Assembly (NCBI RefSeq): GCF_000017565.1
Contig: NC_009719.1
Location: forward strand, 1,550,001 to 1,614,000
Source: Parvibaculum lavamentivorans DS-1
GTDB taxonomy: Bacteria; Pseudomonadota; Alphaproteobacteria; Parvibaculales; Parvibaculaceae
Direction of reading: 5' to 3'
DNA length: 64,000 bases
A model generated the notes under the pieces. That model had not been told where the DNA came from and made no database searches. It saw nothing but the letters and a program-made list of their open reading frames with translations. Below, in pieces: positions 52,157 to 61,261 of the stretch. The translations under genes were made by a program, and so were the position numbers. Numbering within the stretch: the stretch's first letter is position 1; every line of letters starts with the position of its first letter.

Positions 52157-53059
52157 ATGCGGTTGTGGATCGCCGGGCTTTTTCTTGTCGTTACCGGCAT
52201 CGCCGTCCTTCTCCTCTCCTTCGGCAGCGTTGACGAACCGGCGAGCGCGAATGCCGTGACCGCCTCGAATGCCGTCGCGGATGGTGCCGCCTCCGATGCA
52301 CCTGCCGCCGCCGAAGCGGATTTCAGCGTGCTTCTTTCGGAGTTTTCTTCCGCACGCGAAGCGAGCCTGATCGCGCTTGAAGGCTATCTCCTCACCGATG
52401 GCGAAGGCTTCCGGCAGGAATGGCTCGATGCCACTGTGCGGCTGCAATCCGCAACGGATGCCATCGAGCGCCGCTCCACCACATGGAAGGATGGGCGCCG
52501 GCTCGTCCAGCTTGTCGAGATGAAGCGGGTGGTCGGGCAGATGATCGGCGAACAAAGCGCCGTCGCCGCGATCATTGGCACGCCAAATCGCTATCCGGGC
52601 CTGCAACTCTTCAACGAAGATGTGCGCCCCGCGCTTGGCGAAGCGCAGGCGATATCGGCGGAGGTGCTGAATGCCATGCTCGCGGATTCCTCGCCGGAAG
52701 ATGCGGTCGCCATAGATCCGGTCGCCCGCTTGCGCGGCGATCTTGAAGATCTGCGCACCGCGCTTCTCCAGCATATTCCGCTTAGCGGCGAGGAGCCGCC
52801 ATTTGCCTTCGACACCGGCAGCTTCGATATGTTGCGCGAGACGATCCGCAACGTCCGCGACACGGCTCCCGCCGCCGCGCAGCCGAAGATCGACCGGCTG
52901 GTTTTCCTGGTCGCGAGCGCCGAGGAAAAACTGCAGCGCATCTTCGCCCTCCGCGAAAGCCGGCGATGGGACTACGCGGAATACGCCTTCAAGACGCGGG
53001 CGATGCCGCTTGTCGAAAAGCTTCGCGAGATCATCGCGGAGTGGGAGAGGGCGGCGTGA
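52157..53059 (+). CDS. Membrane-anchored periplasmic protein of unknown function
   Basis: A 300-residue product. Residues ~3-22 form a membrane helix (LWIAGLFLVVTGIAVLLLS), followed by an Ala/Asp-rich linker and a long, mainly helical region (FSSAREASLIALEGYLLTDG, then WKDGRRLVQLVEMKRVVGQM) ending RAMPLVEKLREIIAEWERAA. It resembles the extracytoplasmic four-helix sensor domains of receptors but has no output domain. ATG at 52157 is chosen because upstream codons lose the strong GC bias at third positions. The 381 bp before it (51776-52156) form a divergent promoter region with nothing else recognised. Confidence 0.68.
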   Translation: MRLWIAGLFLVVTGIAVLLLSFGSVDEPASANAVTASNAVADGAASDAPAAAEADFSVLLSEFSSAREASLIALEGYLLTDGEGFRQEWLDATVRLQSATDAIERRSTTWKDGRRLVQLVEMKRVVGQMIGEQSAVAAIIGTPNRYPGLQLFNEDVRPALGEAQAISAEVLNAMLADSSPEDAVAIDPVARLRGDLEDLRTALLQHIPLSGEEPPFAFDTGSFDMLRETIRNVRDTAPAAAQPKIDRLVFLVASAEEKLQRIFALRESRRWDYAEYAFKTRAMPLVEKLREIIAEWERAA

Positions 53060-53222
53060 GTTTGGCGCGGGCGGGGACAAGTTTTCGCGCGGCGCGTGAA
53101 AATATATTTATCCCCGGCCGCTTGTCCTCCCCCTCCGGCCCGAGGGCTGGCGTGTGGAAGCGGGGATAAGCGGCTCACTCTCCGCCTGCGGAGAGCCTCG
53201 AAAGCAGTCGCCACGGTCTTTG

Positions 53223-53254
53223 TGACGGTTCGGTGACAGTTCGATGACAGTCGG
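53223..53254 (-). promoter_or_regulatory. Second identical copy of the triple Pho-box-like repeat
   Basis: Same 32 bp as 20222-20253, with three CTGTCA(T/C)-like 7-mers and CGAA spacers on the minus strand. It lies in a convergent gap (53060-53271), directly after the rppH stop, so no gene start is in range. Motifs GGGGATAA and GGGGACAAGTTTT occur nearby, as they do, partly inverted, near the first copy. It may be a mobile or dispersed element, or control an unannotated RNA. Confidence 0.45.
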
Positions 53255-53271
53255 GCCTGTTACGGAGAATT

Positions 53272-53799
53272 TCAGCCCTCTTGCGGCACCGCGAAAGGCG
53301 CGAATTCCCGCACCAGCCGCTCGTAAACACTGCGCTTGAAAGGCACGATCAGCTCCAGCAATTCCTCGATCGGAACCCATGTCCATTCGCTGAATTCCTG
53401 ATGATCGTCGGCTGCAATGTCGATGTCGGAATCCTCGCCGGTGAAGCGCATGGCGAACCATTTCTGCTTCTGTCCGCGATACTTTCCCTTCAGCGCAATG
53501 CCGACAAGATGCGGCGGCAATTCGTAGGTAAGCCAGTCCTTCGTCTCGCCGACGATCTGCGCTTTGTCCGTACCCGTCTCTTCCATCAGCTCGCGCCGTG
53601 CCGCTTCCTCCGGGCTCTCGCCTTCGTCGATGCCGCCCTGCGGCATCTGCCATGTCAGCGTGCTTCCTGTGTCGACTTCCTGTATCCGGTTGCCAACCCA
53701 GACAAGTCCTTCGCGGTTGATCAGCATGATGCCGACGCAGGGCCGGTAAGGCAGCGTCTCCGGTGCGACCGGTTCCTTCTTGTCGCTGTGGCGCGGCAT
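53272..53799 (-). CDS. rppH: RNA pyrophosphohydrolase
   Basis: Nudix hydrolase that converts 5'-triphosphate ends of RNA to monophosphate and so starts decay. 175 residues. Nudix box 55-77 ([20 protein letters not shown], then TG) complete; [21 protein letters not shown] before it and [12 protein letters not shown] after it are RppH-like. ATG at 53799 is chosen ([10 protein letters not shown]); the frame runs 29 codons further up into the deacetylase gene. Last gene of the long minus-strand block. Confidence 0.94.
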   Translation of the reverse strand: MPRHSDKKEPVAPETLPYRPCVGIMLINREGLVWVGNRIQEVDTGSTLTWQMPQGGIDEGESPEEAARRELMEETGTDKAQIVGETKDWLTYELPPHLVGIALKGKYRGQKQKWFAMRFTGEDSDIDIAADDHQEFSEWTWVPIEELLELIVPFKRSVYERLVREFAPFAVPQEG

Positions 53800-53819
53800 T
53801 CTTTCGCTCTTTCCGTTTG

Positions 53820-55100
53820 CTATTCGCGTGCGATGGCGGTTACCGGCACAAGAACATAGCCGTCGTTCCGCAATGTCTTCGCCCATTCCGCAAGCGCATC
53901 GACCGTGACAGGAAAGCCCGACGCCACGCCGACGGCACTTCCCGTTTCGCTCGACGTCTTCTCCAGCATGTCGAGCGACGTCGCAATGACTTCGGGGTTC
54001 TGCACCGGATCGATGATGCGCGTCGCCTGTACGGCGGGCATGCGGCTTTCGCCGGCAAGCTGCGGCGCAAGGCTTCTCGCGGATGCGCCATTATCGACAT
54101 AGAGAAGTCCGCGCGCTCCGAGCGCCGCGACGACGGGCTTGAGCGCCGTCGCAGATGTCGTGAAGCGCGCGCCTTGATAATTCATCACGCCCGCATAGCC
54201 CGAGAAGCGGCTCATCAGCCATTCTAGCCGTTCAATGTTTTCCTTCGGCTGAAGGCTCGTCAGAAGCGTGTGGGGGCCGGGGTCGTTTTGCGGATAGCCG
54301 AAGGGCTCCATCGGCAGCTCGAGCAGGACTTCATGTCCCGCCGCGCGCGCCCTGTCGATCCAGCCTTGAAGGCCCGTGCCATAAGGCGCGAAAGACAGCG
54401 TCACTTCCGGCGGCAGCACATCGATCGCATGCGACGTCGCGCTTTCGCTGATGCCCATGCCGCTCACGACAAGCGCGATGCGCCGGTCTGTCGGCGTGCC
54501 GTCCGGCACAGGCCGCGCATAGACCTGCCACGCCTTGCGGCCATCGGCGGCAATTTTCGGAAGCGGTCCTTGCGCGGTTTTCTCGACGAGGGCGGGATCG
54601 GGAACGGGTGCGAGTTTTATTTCGGCGGGCTCGGCCAGCGGCGTTTCGCGTCCGCCCGATACGCTTTCCGCGCCGACGATCTTCACTTCGTCCGCCACGT
54701 CGGCGTCGATGCCCCGGTCGATGCCGTTGTTCAGGTCGCGCGCCGCATCGAGCAACGCTCTCTCATCCGGGCTGAGTTCGTCGGGGTCGAGGTCGAGGGG
54801 TGGCGTCTCGCCTTGCGGTTCATCCTGCGGCGGGGCGGGCGTCTCCATGCCGGCCGGTTCCTCCGCCTGCGGAGGAGCAGCGGGCTCCTCCACAGGTTCT
54901 TCCGGCGCCAGGGCCACATGGACCACGGGCTCGCCCGCCAGCCGGTTATCGGAGAAGTAAAGCCAGCCGAGCGTGCCGGTCCAGGCGAGCGCCACAAGCG
55001 CCGCGGCAATCAGCAGCAGGCGTGGACGGTAGCGTCCGTCGCCGTCCTCTGGCCCGCTCTCGTTCGGGCCGGAGCCTGTCGCCGCTATCTTCGCCACCAT
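53820..55100 (-). CDS. Divergent polysaccharide deacetylase family protein (YibQ-like)
   Basis: A 426-residue protein with cytoplasmic N-terminus, a single membrane helix near 25-50 ([20 protein letters not shown]), a Pro/Glu-rich linker and a periplasmic domain from ~205: [56 protein letters not shown] and [14 protein letters not shown]. These are the hallmarks of the divergent deacetylase group (DUF610), usually next to envC and ctpA as here. ATG at 55100 follows ctpA by 34 bp. Enzymatic activity for this family is unproven. Confidence 0.9.
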   Translation of the reverse strand: MVAKIAATGSGPNESGPEDGDGRYRPRLLLIAAALVALAWTGTLGWLYFSDNRLAGEPVVHVALAPEEPVEEPAAPPQAEEPAGMETPAPPQDEPQGETPPLDLDPDELSPDERALLDAARDLNNGIDRGIDADVADEVKIVGAESVSGGRETPLAEPAEIKLAPVPDPALVEKTAQGPLPKIAADGRKAWQVYARPVPDGTPTDRRIALVVSGMGISESATSHAIDVLPPEVTLSFAPYGTGLQGWIDRARAAGHEVLLELPMEPFGYPQNDPGPHTLLTSLQPKENIERLEWLMSRFSGYAGVMNYQGARFTTSATALKPVVAALGARGLLYVDNGASARSLAPQLAGESRMPAVQATRIIDPVQNPEVIATSLDMLEKTSSETGSAVGVASGFPVTVDALAEWAKTLRNDGYVLVPVTAIARE

Positions 55101-55134
55101 GTTTGCAAACTGTCTCCGGCGCTTGCGGAGAGCC

Positions 55135-56469
55135 TCAGTTGGCCATCGCGCTCGATGTCCTGCCGCCAAGATACGCGGCATCCTTGCGCGCACCGTTCAG
55201 GAGATCGATCGCGTAAAGAAGCTGCTTGTCGTCTTTCTTGTCCTTCGGCACGAAGCTGTCGGAGCCGGCCATCTCATCGCCTTCTTCGGCGGCCAGATGC
55301 CCGGGCAGCGTGGATTCGCCGATGCTGGTCTGCTTCTTCTTCTCTTTTGCTTCGGGGTCCGTCTGGGTCACGATGATATCGGGATCGATGCCCTTCGCCT
55401 GAATGGAGCGGCCGGCCGGCGTGTAGTAACGCGCGGTGGTGAGGCGCAGCGCGCCGTCGGAGCCGAGCGGGATGATCGTCTGCACGGAACCCTTGCCGAA
55501 GGAGCGGGTGCCGAGCACAGTCGCGCGGCGATGGTCCTGCAATGCACCGGCAACGATTTCCGATGCACTCGCCGAACCGCCATTCACGAGAACGATGATC
55601 GGACGGCCATTGGTGATGTCGCCGCTGCGCGCGTTGTAGCGCTGCGTGTCTTCGGCGTGGCGGCCGCGCGTCGATACGATTTCGCCGCCGTCGATGAAGT
55701 CGTCGCTCACCGAAATGGCCTGGTCGAGCAGACCGCCCGGATTGTTGCGCATGTCGAGGATGAAGCCCTTCAGCCGCGACGGTCCGATCTGCTTGGAAAG
55801 ATCGGAGATCGCCTGTTCGAGCAGGTCGGATGTCTGCTCGTTGAATGAGGTGATGCGGATATAGCCGATGTCGCCCTCGCGATTGTACTTCACCGACTTG
55901 ATGGTGATGATGTCGCGCTTGAGCTTGACGTCGAAGGCTTCTTCCTCGCCCTTCCGGACGACAGTCAGCGTAACCTCGGTATCGACCGGCCCGCGCATCT
56001 TGTCGACCGCGTCGCTCAGTGTCATGCCGAGGATCTGCGTGCCGTCGATATGCGTGATGTAGTCGTTGGGGCGGAGGTTCGCGCGGCTGGCCGGCGTGTC
56101 GTCGATTGGCGTCACCACCTTAACGACGCCGTTTTCCATCGTGACCTCGATGCCGAGGCCACCGAATTCGCCGCGCGTCTGGACCTGCATGTCGCGGAAG
56201 GTCTTGGGCGTCATGTAGCTCGAATGCGGATCGAGTGAGGTCAGCATGCCGTTGATGGCATTTTCGACGAGCTTGGCGTCATCCGTCGGCTCGACATAAT
56301 CCGCACGCACGCGCTCGAACACGTCTCCGAAGAGATTGAGCTGGCGATAGGTATTGGAGTCGCTGGCGGCGTATGCCGGCGTGTCCAGGAAACCCTGCTT
56401 CATGCCGATAACGGCAGCGAAGGACAGGAAGGTACCGACCGCAAAGCCAGCGAAGACGGACTTGTTCAT
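55135..56469 (-). CDS. ctpA: C-terminal processing peptidase, S41 family
   Basis: Periplasmic serine protease that trims C-termini and controls cell-wall hydrolases. 444 residues: signal peptide or anchor 1-35; PDZ domain ~100-180 (GGLGIEV to VTLTVVRKG); catalytic domain with Ser301 (GGSASASEI), Lys326 and Gln330 (SFGKGSVQ), the usual Ser-Lys-Gln spacing. The ATG abuts the envC stop (TAAATG with no gap), so translation is coupled. The C-terminus is acidic and Lys-rich. Confidence 0.96.
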   Translation of the reverse strand: MNKSVFAGFAVGTFLSFAAVIGMKQGFLDTPAYAASDSNTYRQLNLFGDVFERVRADYVEPTDDAKLVENAINGMLTSLDPHSSYMTPKTFRDMQVQTRGEFGGLGIEVTMENGVVKVVTPIDDTPASRANLRPNDYITHIDGTQILGMTLSDAVDKMRGPVDTEVTLTVVRKGEEEAFDVKLKRDIITIKSVKYNREGDIGYIRITSFNEQTSDLLEQAISDLSKQIGPSRLKGFILDMRNNPGGLLDQAISVSDDFIDGGEIVSTRGRHAEDTQRYNARSGDITNGRPIIVLVNGGSASASEIVAGALQDHRRATVLGTRSFGKGSVQTIIPLGSDGALRLTTARYYTPAGRSIQAKGIDPDIIVTQTDPEAKEKKKQTSIGESTLPGHLAAEEGDEMAGSDSFVPKDKKDDKQLLYAIDLLNGARKDAAYLGGRTSSAMAN

Positions 56470-57810
56470 TTAACCACGTGCCTTCTTGTCACTCATCAAC
56501 AGCCATGGGCGAGGATCGATCGGATCACCGTCCTTCCGGAACTCTATGTAGAGTGCCGGCCCGTGACCTCCAATCCCGTCCCGCTGCGGCGAAGTATCCT
56601 GTGCAGCCAGATCGTTCCGGGCAGCCGACCGGCCCATCGTGCCGATCGGTTCTCCAGCGAGGATGCTTTGACCTACGACGCAGTCAATGCCCGACATGCC
56701 CGCCAGCAACACATGGTAGCCTTCACCGACCGATATTATCAAGAGTTGCCCGTAGTGCCGGAACGGACCCGCATAGGAGATTCTCCCGTCAAATGGGGCA
56801 ACAATTTGTGCATTTTGTCTCGTCACGAGGGTTAATCCCTGGGCGCGGGCCCCGGCCGCGTCCCGGCTGCCGAAGGTCTGCACGATCGTTCCGGCCGCCG
56901 GCGGTCTTATCAGGCCCTTTGCGTCCGAAAAAAGACGCGAAGACGGCATGACCGGAGGGCTGGAGGGTGGCCGTAAAACACTGGCAACCTGCGTCTGTGG
57001 CTCCGGTTCGGCGGCAGGGGCCCTGGAAGGTTCAGGCTCAGGGCGTGCCGGTTCAGGACGAATGGCGGGCAGCCGCGCGGCGGCGCTGGCTTCCAGCCTT
57101 GCGATGAGGTCCGAAATGTCCGTCGCCTGTTTCGAGAGCCTCTCTGCCGTCTCCTGTTCACCTTCGGCCTCTTTCGCGAGCTTGCTGCTTATGACGAGTT
57201 TGCGGTCGTGCAGCGCTTCCAGTTCGCGGCGTTCTTCCTCGAGCGAGGCTTGGGCGGTGCCGAGCGTTTCCCGCTCGCTCAGGATGTCTTCACGCAGCGC
57301 GGCCAGTTGCTCCAGCCGGTCGCGGAGGTCGGTGGCCTCCGTCTGAAGCTCGGGCACCACGGCGCCGAGCAGCAGCGCGCTTCGGATCGAGGCCAGGGCG
57401 TCGTCGGGGCGCACGGCGAGCGCGGGAGGCGGGTGCCTGTCGAGCCGCGTCAGCGCCGCCAGCAGCTCCGCCATCTCGTCGCGCCTGCGTTCGAGCTGCG
57501 CGGCGATCACGGCCTCGGCACCCTTCAGCCCCTGCAGCCTTTCCTCCGAGGCCGACACCTCGGCTTCGTAGGCTTGGACGCGGGCGGCGGCTTCGATCAG
57601 CTTGCCGCGGACTTCGTCGGCTTCCTGGCGGGCGGCGGCGGCTTGCGCCTGCAATTCCTTCTGCCGCTCGCGGCTTGTATCGATCTGCCGTTGCAGCTTG
57701 TCGAGCTCGCCGGGTTCCATTGTCTCGGCTTGCGGCGCATGGAGAGGGATCGCGAAAAGGCCCGCCGCCAGAAGGAGCGGTCCGAGCCTTCTATGAGCGC
57801 GCTTATGCAC
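56470..57810 (-). CDS. envC: Murein hydrolase activator, EnvC family
   Basis: Periplasmic coiled-coil protein that activates amidases at the division site. 446 residues: signal peptide with PQAETMEP; long coiled coils ~30-245 (KLQRQIDTSRERQKELQ onward); Pro-rich linker ~250-290; C-terminal LytM domain (GTIVQTFGSRD, IVAPFDGRISYAGPFRHYGQ, HVLLAGMSGI, LYIEFRKDG). The zinc-binding histidines are replaced as in E. coli EnvC, so it should be non-catalytic. Starts with GTG at 57810, overlapping the end of the gpmI-like gene by eight bases. Confidence 0.93.
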   Translation of the reverse strand: MHKRAHRRLGPLLLAAGLFAIPLHAPQAETMEPGELDKLQRQIDTSRERQKELQAQAAAARQEADEVRGKLIEAAARVQAYEAEVSASEERLQGLKGAEAVIAAQLERRRDEMAELLAALTRLDRHPPPALAVRPDDALASIRSALLLGAVVPELQTEATDLRDRLEQLAALREDILSERETLGTAQASLEEERRELEALHDRKLVISSKLAKEAEGEQETAERLSKQATDISDLIARLEASAAARLPAIRPEPARPEPEPSRAPAAEPEPQTQVASVLRPPSSPPVMPSSRLFSDAKGLIRPPAAGTIVQTFGSRDAAGARAQGLTLVTRQNAQIVAPFDGRISYAGPFRHYGQLLIISVGEGYHVLLAGMSGIDCVVGQSILAGEPIGTMGRSAARNDLAAQDTSPQRDGIGGHGPALYIEFRKDGDPIDPRPWLLMSDKKARG

Positions 57811-59371
57811 TGATCCGGTCTGGGACGGAGGTGGCGATGAGCGAGCGGCCCGTCATCTCGCGCGGTGCGCTCTGGCCTAAAAGGTGAAGCAGCGTCGGCG
57901 CGACATCCGCAAGCGTTCCGTCCTGCAATTCGAGCCCTTTCGGACCGCCGATGATGATGAGCGGGGCGTCGGATGTCGTCGTGCCACGCCATGCTCCGCC
58001 GGTCTCGGGATCGAGCATCATCTCCGCCTTGCCATACATGCCGCAAAGCACGAGCGTGCCGCCGCGCTTGTCGACTTGAGCTGCGATCTTTCCGAGGCAT
58101 TTGTCGATGGCTTCGATCGCCTCCACCGTCGCGCGGATGTTGCCGGTGCGGCCCAGTATGGCTGCATTGGAGAAATTGGCGGTGATTACATCGTGTTCGC
58201 CCTTTTTCAGGGCGGCCAGCAATTCTTCGGTGATCGCGGCGGAAGCGAGTTCCGGCTTCTTTTCCGCCTGGGCGAGCGGCGGCGTATCGGTGACGAGCAC
58301 GGTTTCGCCCGGGAAAAGTGCTTTTGCGCCGCCGCGCGCGAAGTTCCAGAGGCTGGCTTCCGCTGCCGTCTCGGTCAGCGTGAGCTGGCTGAGGCCCGCC
58401 TGCGCGATCGTTTCCGCAAGGCTTCCCTTGAAGCTCATGGCCTCGAAAAGCGGCTCCACCTCGGCGCCGAGAGGCGATGCCAGCCGCACCAGCGAGTAGA
58501 CGCCGCTCAGAGAAGGCGCTTTCGCAGCGAGGCCTGTGGCGGCGGGGTCGATCAACGCGCCGAGAAGGCCATGCGCCTGGTCTGCCTGAAGATTGACGAG
58601 AAGAATGGCATCGTCCTGCCGGATGCCACGATAAGAGGAGGCAATGGACGGCGGTATGCGGTCGTCATTCACGCCCTTGCGGTAGCACTGATCGAGATAG
58701 GCGGTGGGATATTCCGTATACGGTGCTTCAGCATTGGCGAGGGCCCGCCATGCGGCCGCGATGGCGGCGGGGTCGGAAAGGTCGTCGAAGCCGAAGCTTC
58801 TTCCCATTACGCTGCCGAGCTCCGCGTTCTCAGCGCCTGCTATGTCGTCGAGGAATTCCGAAAGATGTTCGATCCCGCTCTGGGCGCGGGTGTCCTGGCC
58901 GTCCATCACGGCATGAACCCAGACCTTGACGCCCTCATGGCTGAGAAGTGCGGCGAGCACGGCAAGATAGCGCTGATGGCCGGAAATGCCCGAAGGCGTC
59001 ATCGTGCCGATCAGGTGAACGGCCCCGCCCAGCGGACGCACGCGGGAGATGAGATCACGTAGAACCGGATGCGCGGCAATATCCGCGGAGCCGTCATGTT
59101 GAAAGGCGGGAGTAATGCGCGCGGCCGGCGGTTCTATGGGCCGTCCAGCACCGAGTGCCGCGTAGCCGGCCTGCGCATAGCCTGGTTTCCCCGAAGGCAG
59201 GCCCACAGCCTCGCCGGACGCCCTCAGCAGACTTTGCGGGGAAGCCGCCGCGAGGCGGTCATATATGCGTGTGCGCGCTGTCGCGAGCGCATTGCCTTCG
59301 CGCTCCGTCCGGACACCCCAGCCGTCCAGCAAGACAAGGACAAGAGGTCGAACGCCGGTCATTGCAGCCAT
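57803..59371 (-). CDS. Degenerate cofactor-independent phosphoglycerate mutase-like protein
   Basis: A 522-residue protein that aligns end to end with iPGM (GpmI): VLVLLDGWG at 11-19, ASGEAVGLP, LGAGRPI, GHQRYLAVLAALL, AIDKCLG, GTLADVAPTLLHLLG. Almost all active-site positions are changed. The phosphoserine motif GNSEVGH reads GYAQAGY (Ser to Ala66, His to Tyr70). NFRADR reads NLQADQ. NGDMVGHTG reads NAAILGRTG (metal Asp and His lost at 404 and 408). TADHGN reads CGMYGK (445-446), and the final metal His is Thr464. Only Asp16 of the metal set is seen. It is intact and full length, so a pseudoenzyme is more likely than decay. It overlaps envC. ATG at 59371 or 59362 both possible. Confidence 0.85.
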   Translation of the reverse strand: MAAMTGVRPLVLVLLDGWGVRTEREGNALATARTRIYDRLAAASPQSLLRASGEAVGLPSGKPGYAQAGYAALGAGRPIEPPAARITPAFQHDGSADIAAHPVLRDLISRVRPLGGAVHLIGTMTPSGISGHQRYLAVLAALLSHEGVKVWVHAVMDGQDTRAQSGIEHLSEFLDDIAGAENAELGSVMGRSFGFDDLSDPAAIAAAWRALANAEAPYTEYPTAYLDQCYRKGVNDDRIPPSIASSYRGIRQDDAILLVNLQADQAHGLLGALIDPAATGLAAKAPSLSGVYSLVRLASPLGAEVEPLFEAMSFKGSLAETIAQAGLSQLTLTETAAEASLWNFARGGAKALFPGETVLVTDTPPLAQAEKKPELASAAITEELLAALKKGEHDVITANFSNAAILGRTGNIRATVEAIEAIDKCLGKIAAQVDKRGGTLVLCGMYGKAEMMLDPETGGAWRGTTTSDAPLIIIGGPKGLELQDGTLADVAPTLLHLLGQSAPREMTGRSLIATSVPDRISA

Positions 59372-59500
59372 GATAATCTTGATAATCCGCGAGCCAGTAA
59401 AAGCGGCTCGAATCGCCGCGCTCATCTGCGAGCGATATTGAAAACTAGTGCAAGCGCCGCAACGTGTCCACTTGCGCGCGCATGCCGTCGCGGTTCCCTT

Positions 59501-59983
59501 TCAGGCGCGATGATAGGGGTGGCCGGAGAGTATCGTTACGGCACGGTAGAGCTGCTCCGCGAGCATGACGCGGACCAGCATATGCGGCCATGTCATTGCG
59601 CCGAAAGCCATCACATGGGACGCCCGTTCCCGCAGCGCAGGCGCAAGGCCGTTTGCACCGCCGATCAGGAAAGCGAGGTCGGCGGCGCCGCTGTCGCGCA
59701 ATGTTCCGATCCGTTTGGCGAAGGCTTCGCTCGTCTCGATGCGGCCCCGCTCGTCGAGCGCGATAATGAGTGCGCCCTTCGGGATGGCCGCGAGCAGAAG
59801 TTCCGCTTCCCGTTCCATCAGCTCCGAGCCTTGAAGGCGGCGCTTCTCTTCCACCTCGCAGACCGGCAGCGCGGAAATGCCGATTCCGCGTCCTGTGGCG
59901 TCGAGGCGCGAGATGTAATCGTCGAGAAGATGCTTTTCAGGTGCGGCCTTCAGCCGGCCCACGGCGCAGATTTGGACGCGCAT
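59501..59983 (-). CDS. rlmH: 23S rRNA pseudouridine-1915 N3-methyltransferase
   Basis: SPOUT-class methyltransferase acting on assembled 70S ribosomes. 160 residues. [12 protein letters not shown] start; [34 protein letters not shown]; and the knot signature [20 protein letters not shown] with GHPYHRA at the C-terminus. Follows rsfS by 77 bp in the usual order. Confidence 0.96.
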
Positions 59984-60060
59984 ATTCCCCCGTCCGGCAT
60001 GGCGCCGGCCAATTGCGGACGCGGAGAGAAGTGCCGGCGTCGTCTGAGGGGGCTATTGCC

Positions 60061-60567
60061 TCAGACGGCCAGCTGGTCGGCCGGAATATCGGCGGACCAC
60101 ATTTTCTCCAGTCTGTAGAACTCGCGTACTTCGGGCCGGAAGACATGGATTATCACGTCTCCGCCGTCGATGAGCACCCAGTCCCCTTGTTTCATTCCTT
60201 CGACCTGGGACGTGCCGAAACCCGCCTCTTTCAGGCGGCGCACGAGATGGTCGGCTACCGCGCCGACATGGCGCTGCGACCGCCCGCTCGCGACCACCAT
60301 GTGATCGGCGATAGGTGTCTTTCCGGTCAGATCGATGGAAACCACGTCTTCGGCCTTGTCTTCGTCCAGGCTCTCGAGCACGAGAGCGAGCATCTCCGAA
60401 GATTTGCCGGCATCGGCCTTTTTCGCCTTTTCGGCGGTGGCCTTCTCACTGGCCCTTGCGGGCTTTGTCCTTTCGGACTTGAGGACCTTGAGGTCCGGTG
60501 ACTGTCTGTTCAGGAACAGGCTCCTTGTTTTCGCATACCGCACATTTACCACTGCCAGCCCACACAC
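60061..60567 (-). CDS. rsfS: Ribosome silencing factor RsfS
   Basis: Binds L14 and blocks subunit joining during starvation. Domain residues 59-160 (MLALVLESLDEDKAEDVV, IDLTGKTPIADHMVVASGRS, RHVGAVADHLVRRL, GDWVLIDGGDVIIHVF) are typical, ending REFYRLEKMWSAD. The N-terminal ~58 residues are Lys/Ala-rich. No ATG occurs before Met59, so a GTG start is assumed at 60567; other GTG codons follow 15 and 24 bases later. An AAGGAG at about 60526 has no proper start codon behind it, so the N-terminus is uncertain. Confidence 0.88.
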   Translation of the reverse strand: MCGLAVVNVRYAKTRSLFLNRQSPDLKVLKSERTKPARASEKATAEKAKKADAGKSSEMLALVLESLDEDKAEDVVSIDLTGKTPIADHMVVASGRSQRHVGAVADHLVRRLKEAGFGTSQVEGMKQGDWVLIDGGDVIIHVFRPEVREFYRLEKMWSADIPADQLAV

Positions 60568-60645
60568 GCGCCGACACCGATAGAATAAGGCTCAATATGC
60601 CTCAATTCAATGACGGTATTGGAAAAGCGCGGTGACGATGCAGTT

Positions 60646-61251
60646 TTACCGCAACGACCAGCCGCCACGCTCTCTGATCGATGTCGCCGACTGGCTGCTT
60701 TCGGGCCCGTCGAGAAATGCGAGCGCAGGCGCCGTGAGCAAAGGCAGAAGGGCGGCGTCCGTCGCATCGAGGGTGACGTCGCGCAATGCTGTGGCGGCGG
60801 GCGACAACCGTGCCTTCAGCGTGAAGCCAGGGCGCGGATAGACGGCAATGGGCACGGTCTGGACGATGTCCCGCCAGCGGGCCCAATGCGGCAGCTGGAT
60901 CAGATTGTCGGCTCCCATCAGCCAGACGAACCGGATTTGCGGAAAACGCGATGTGAGGGCGGCGAGCGTGTCGACGGTGTAGCGTGTGCCGAGCCGTGCT
61001 TCGATATCGCTGACGCAGATGCGGGGGTCGCGCGCCATCTTCTCCGCCGAGGCGAGGCGGCGGTCGAAGGAAGCCATGCCGGCATCGGATTTCAGCGGAT
61101 TTTGAGGCGATACGAGCCACCAGACCCGGTCGAGTCCAAGCGCGCGCAAACACATCCGCGTTACATGCAGATGCCCTTCATGGGCGGGATTGAAGGAGCC
61201 GCCCAGTAGCCCGACCTTGAGCCCCGGCGTCAGCAGCTCGCGGCGTGCCAC
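60646..61251 (-). CDS. nadD: Nicotinate-nucleotide adenylyltransferase
   Basis: Makes deamido-NAD from NaMN and ATP. 201 residues. Nucleotidyltransferase motif GLLGGSFNPAHEGHLHV near 14-30; SPQNPLKSD; VWLMGADNLIQLPHW; C-terminal SSQSATSIRER holds the ISSTxIR-like signature. GTG start at 61251, ten bases after proA ends. Part of obgE-proB-proA-nadD-rsfS. Confidence 0.95.
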   Translation of the reverse strand: MARRELLTPGLKVGLLGGSFNPAHEGHLHVTRMCLRALGLDRVWWLVSPQNPLKSDAGMASFDRRLASAEKMARDPRICVSDIEARLGTRYTVDTLAALTSRFPQIRFVWLMGADNLIQLPHWARWRDIVQTVPIAVYPRPGFTLKARLSPAATALRDVTLDATDAALLPLLTAPALAFLDGPESSQSATSIRERGGWSLR

Positions 61252-61261
61252 GCGGCGGCCG

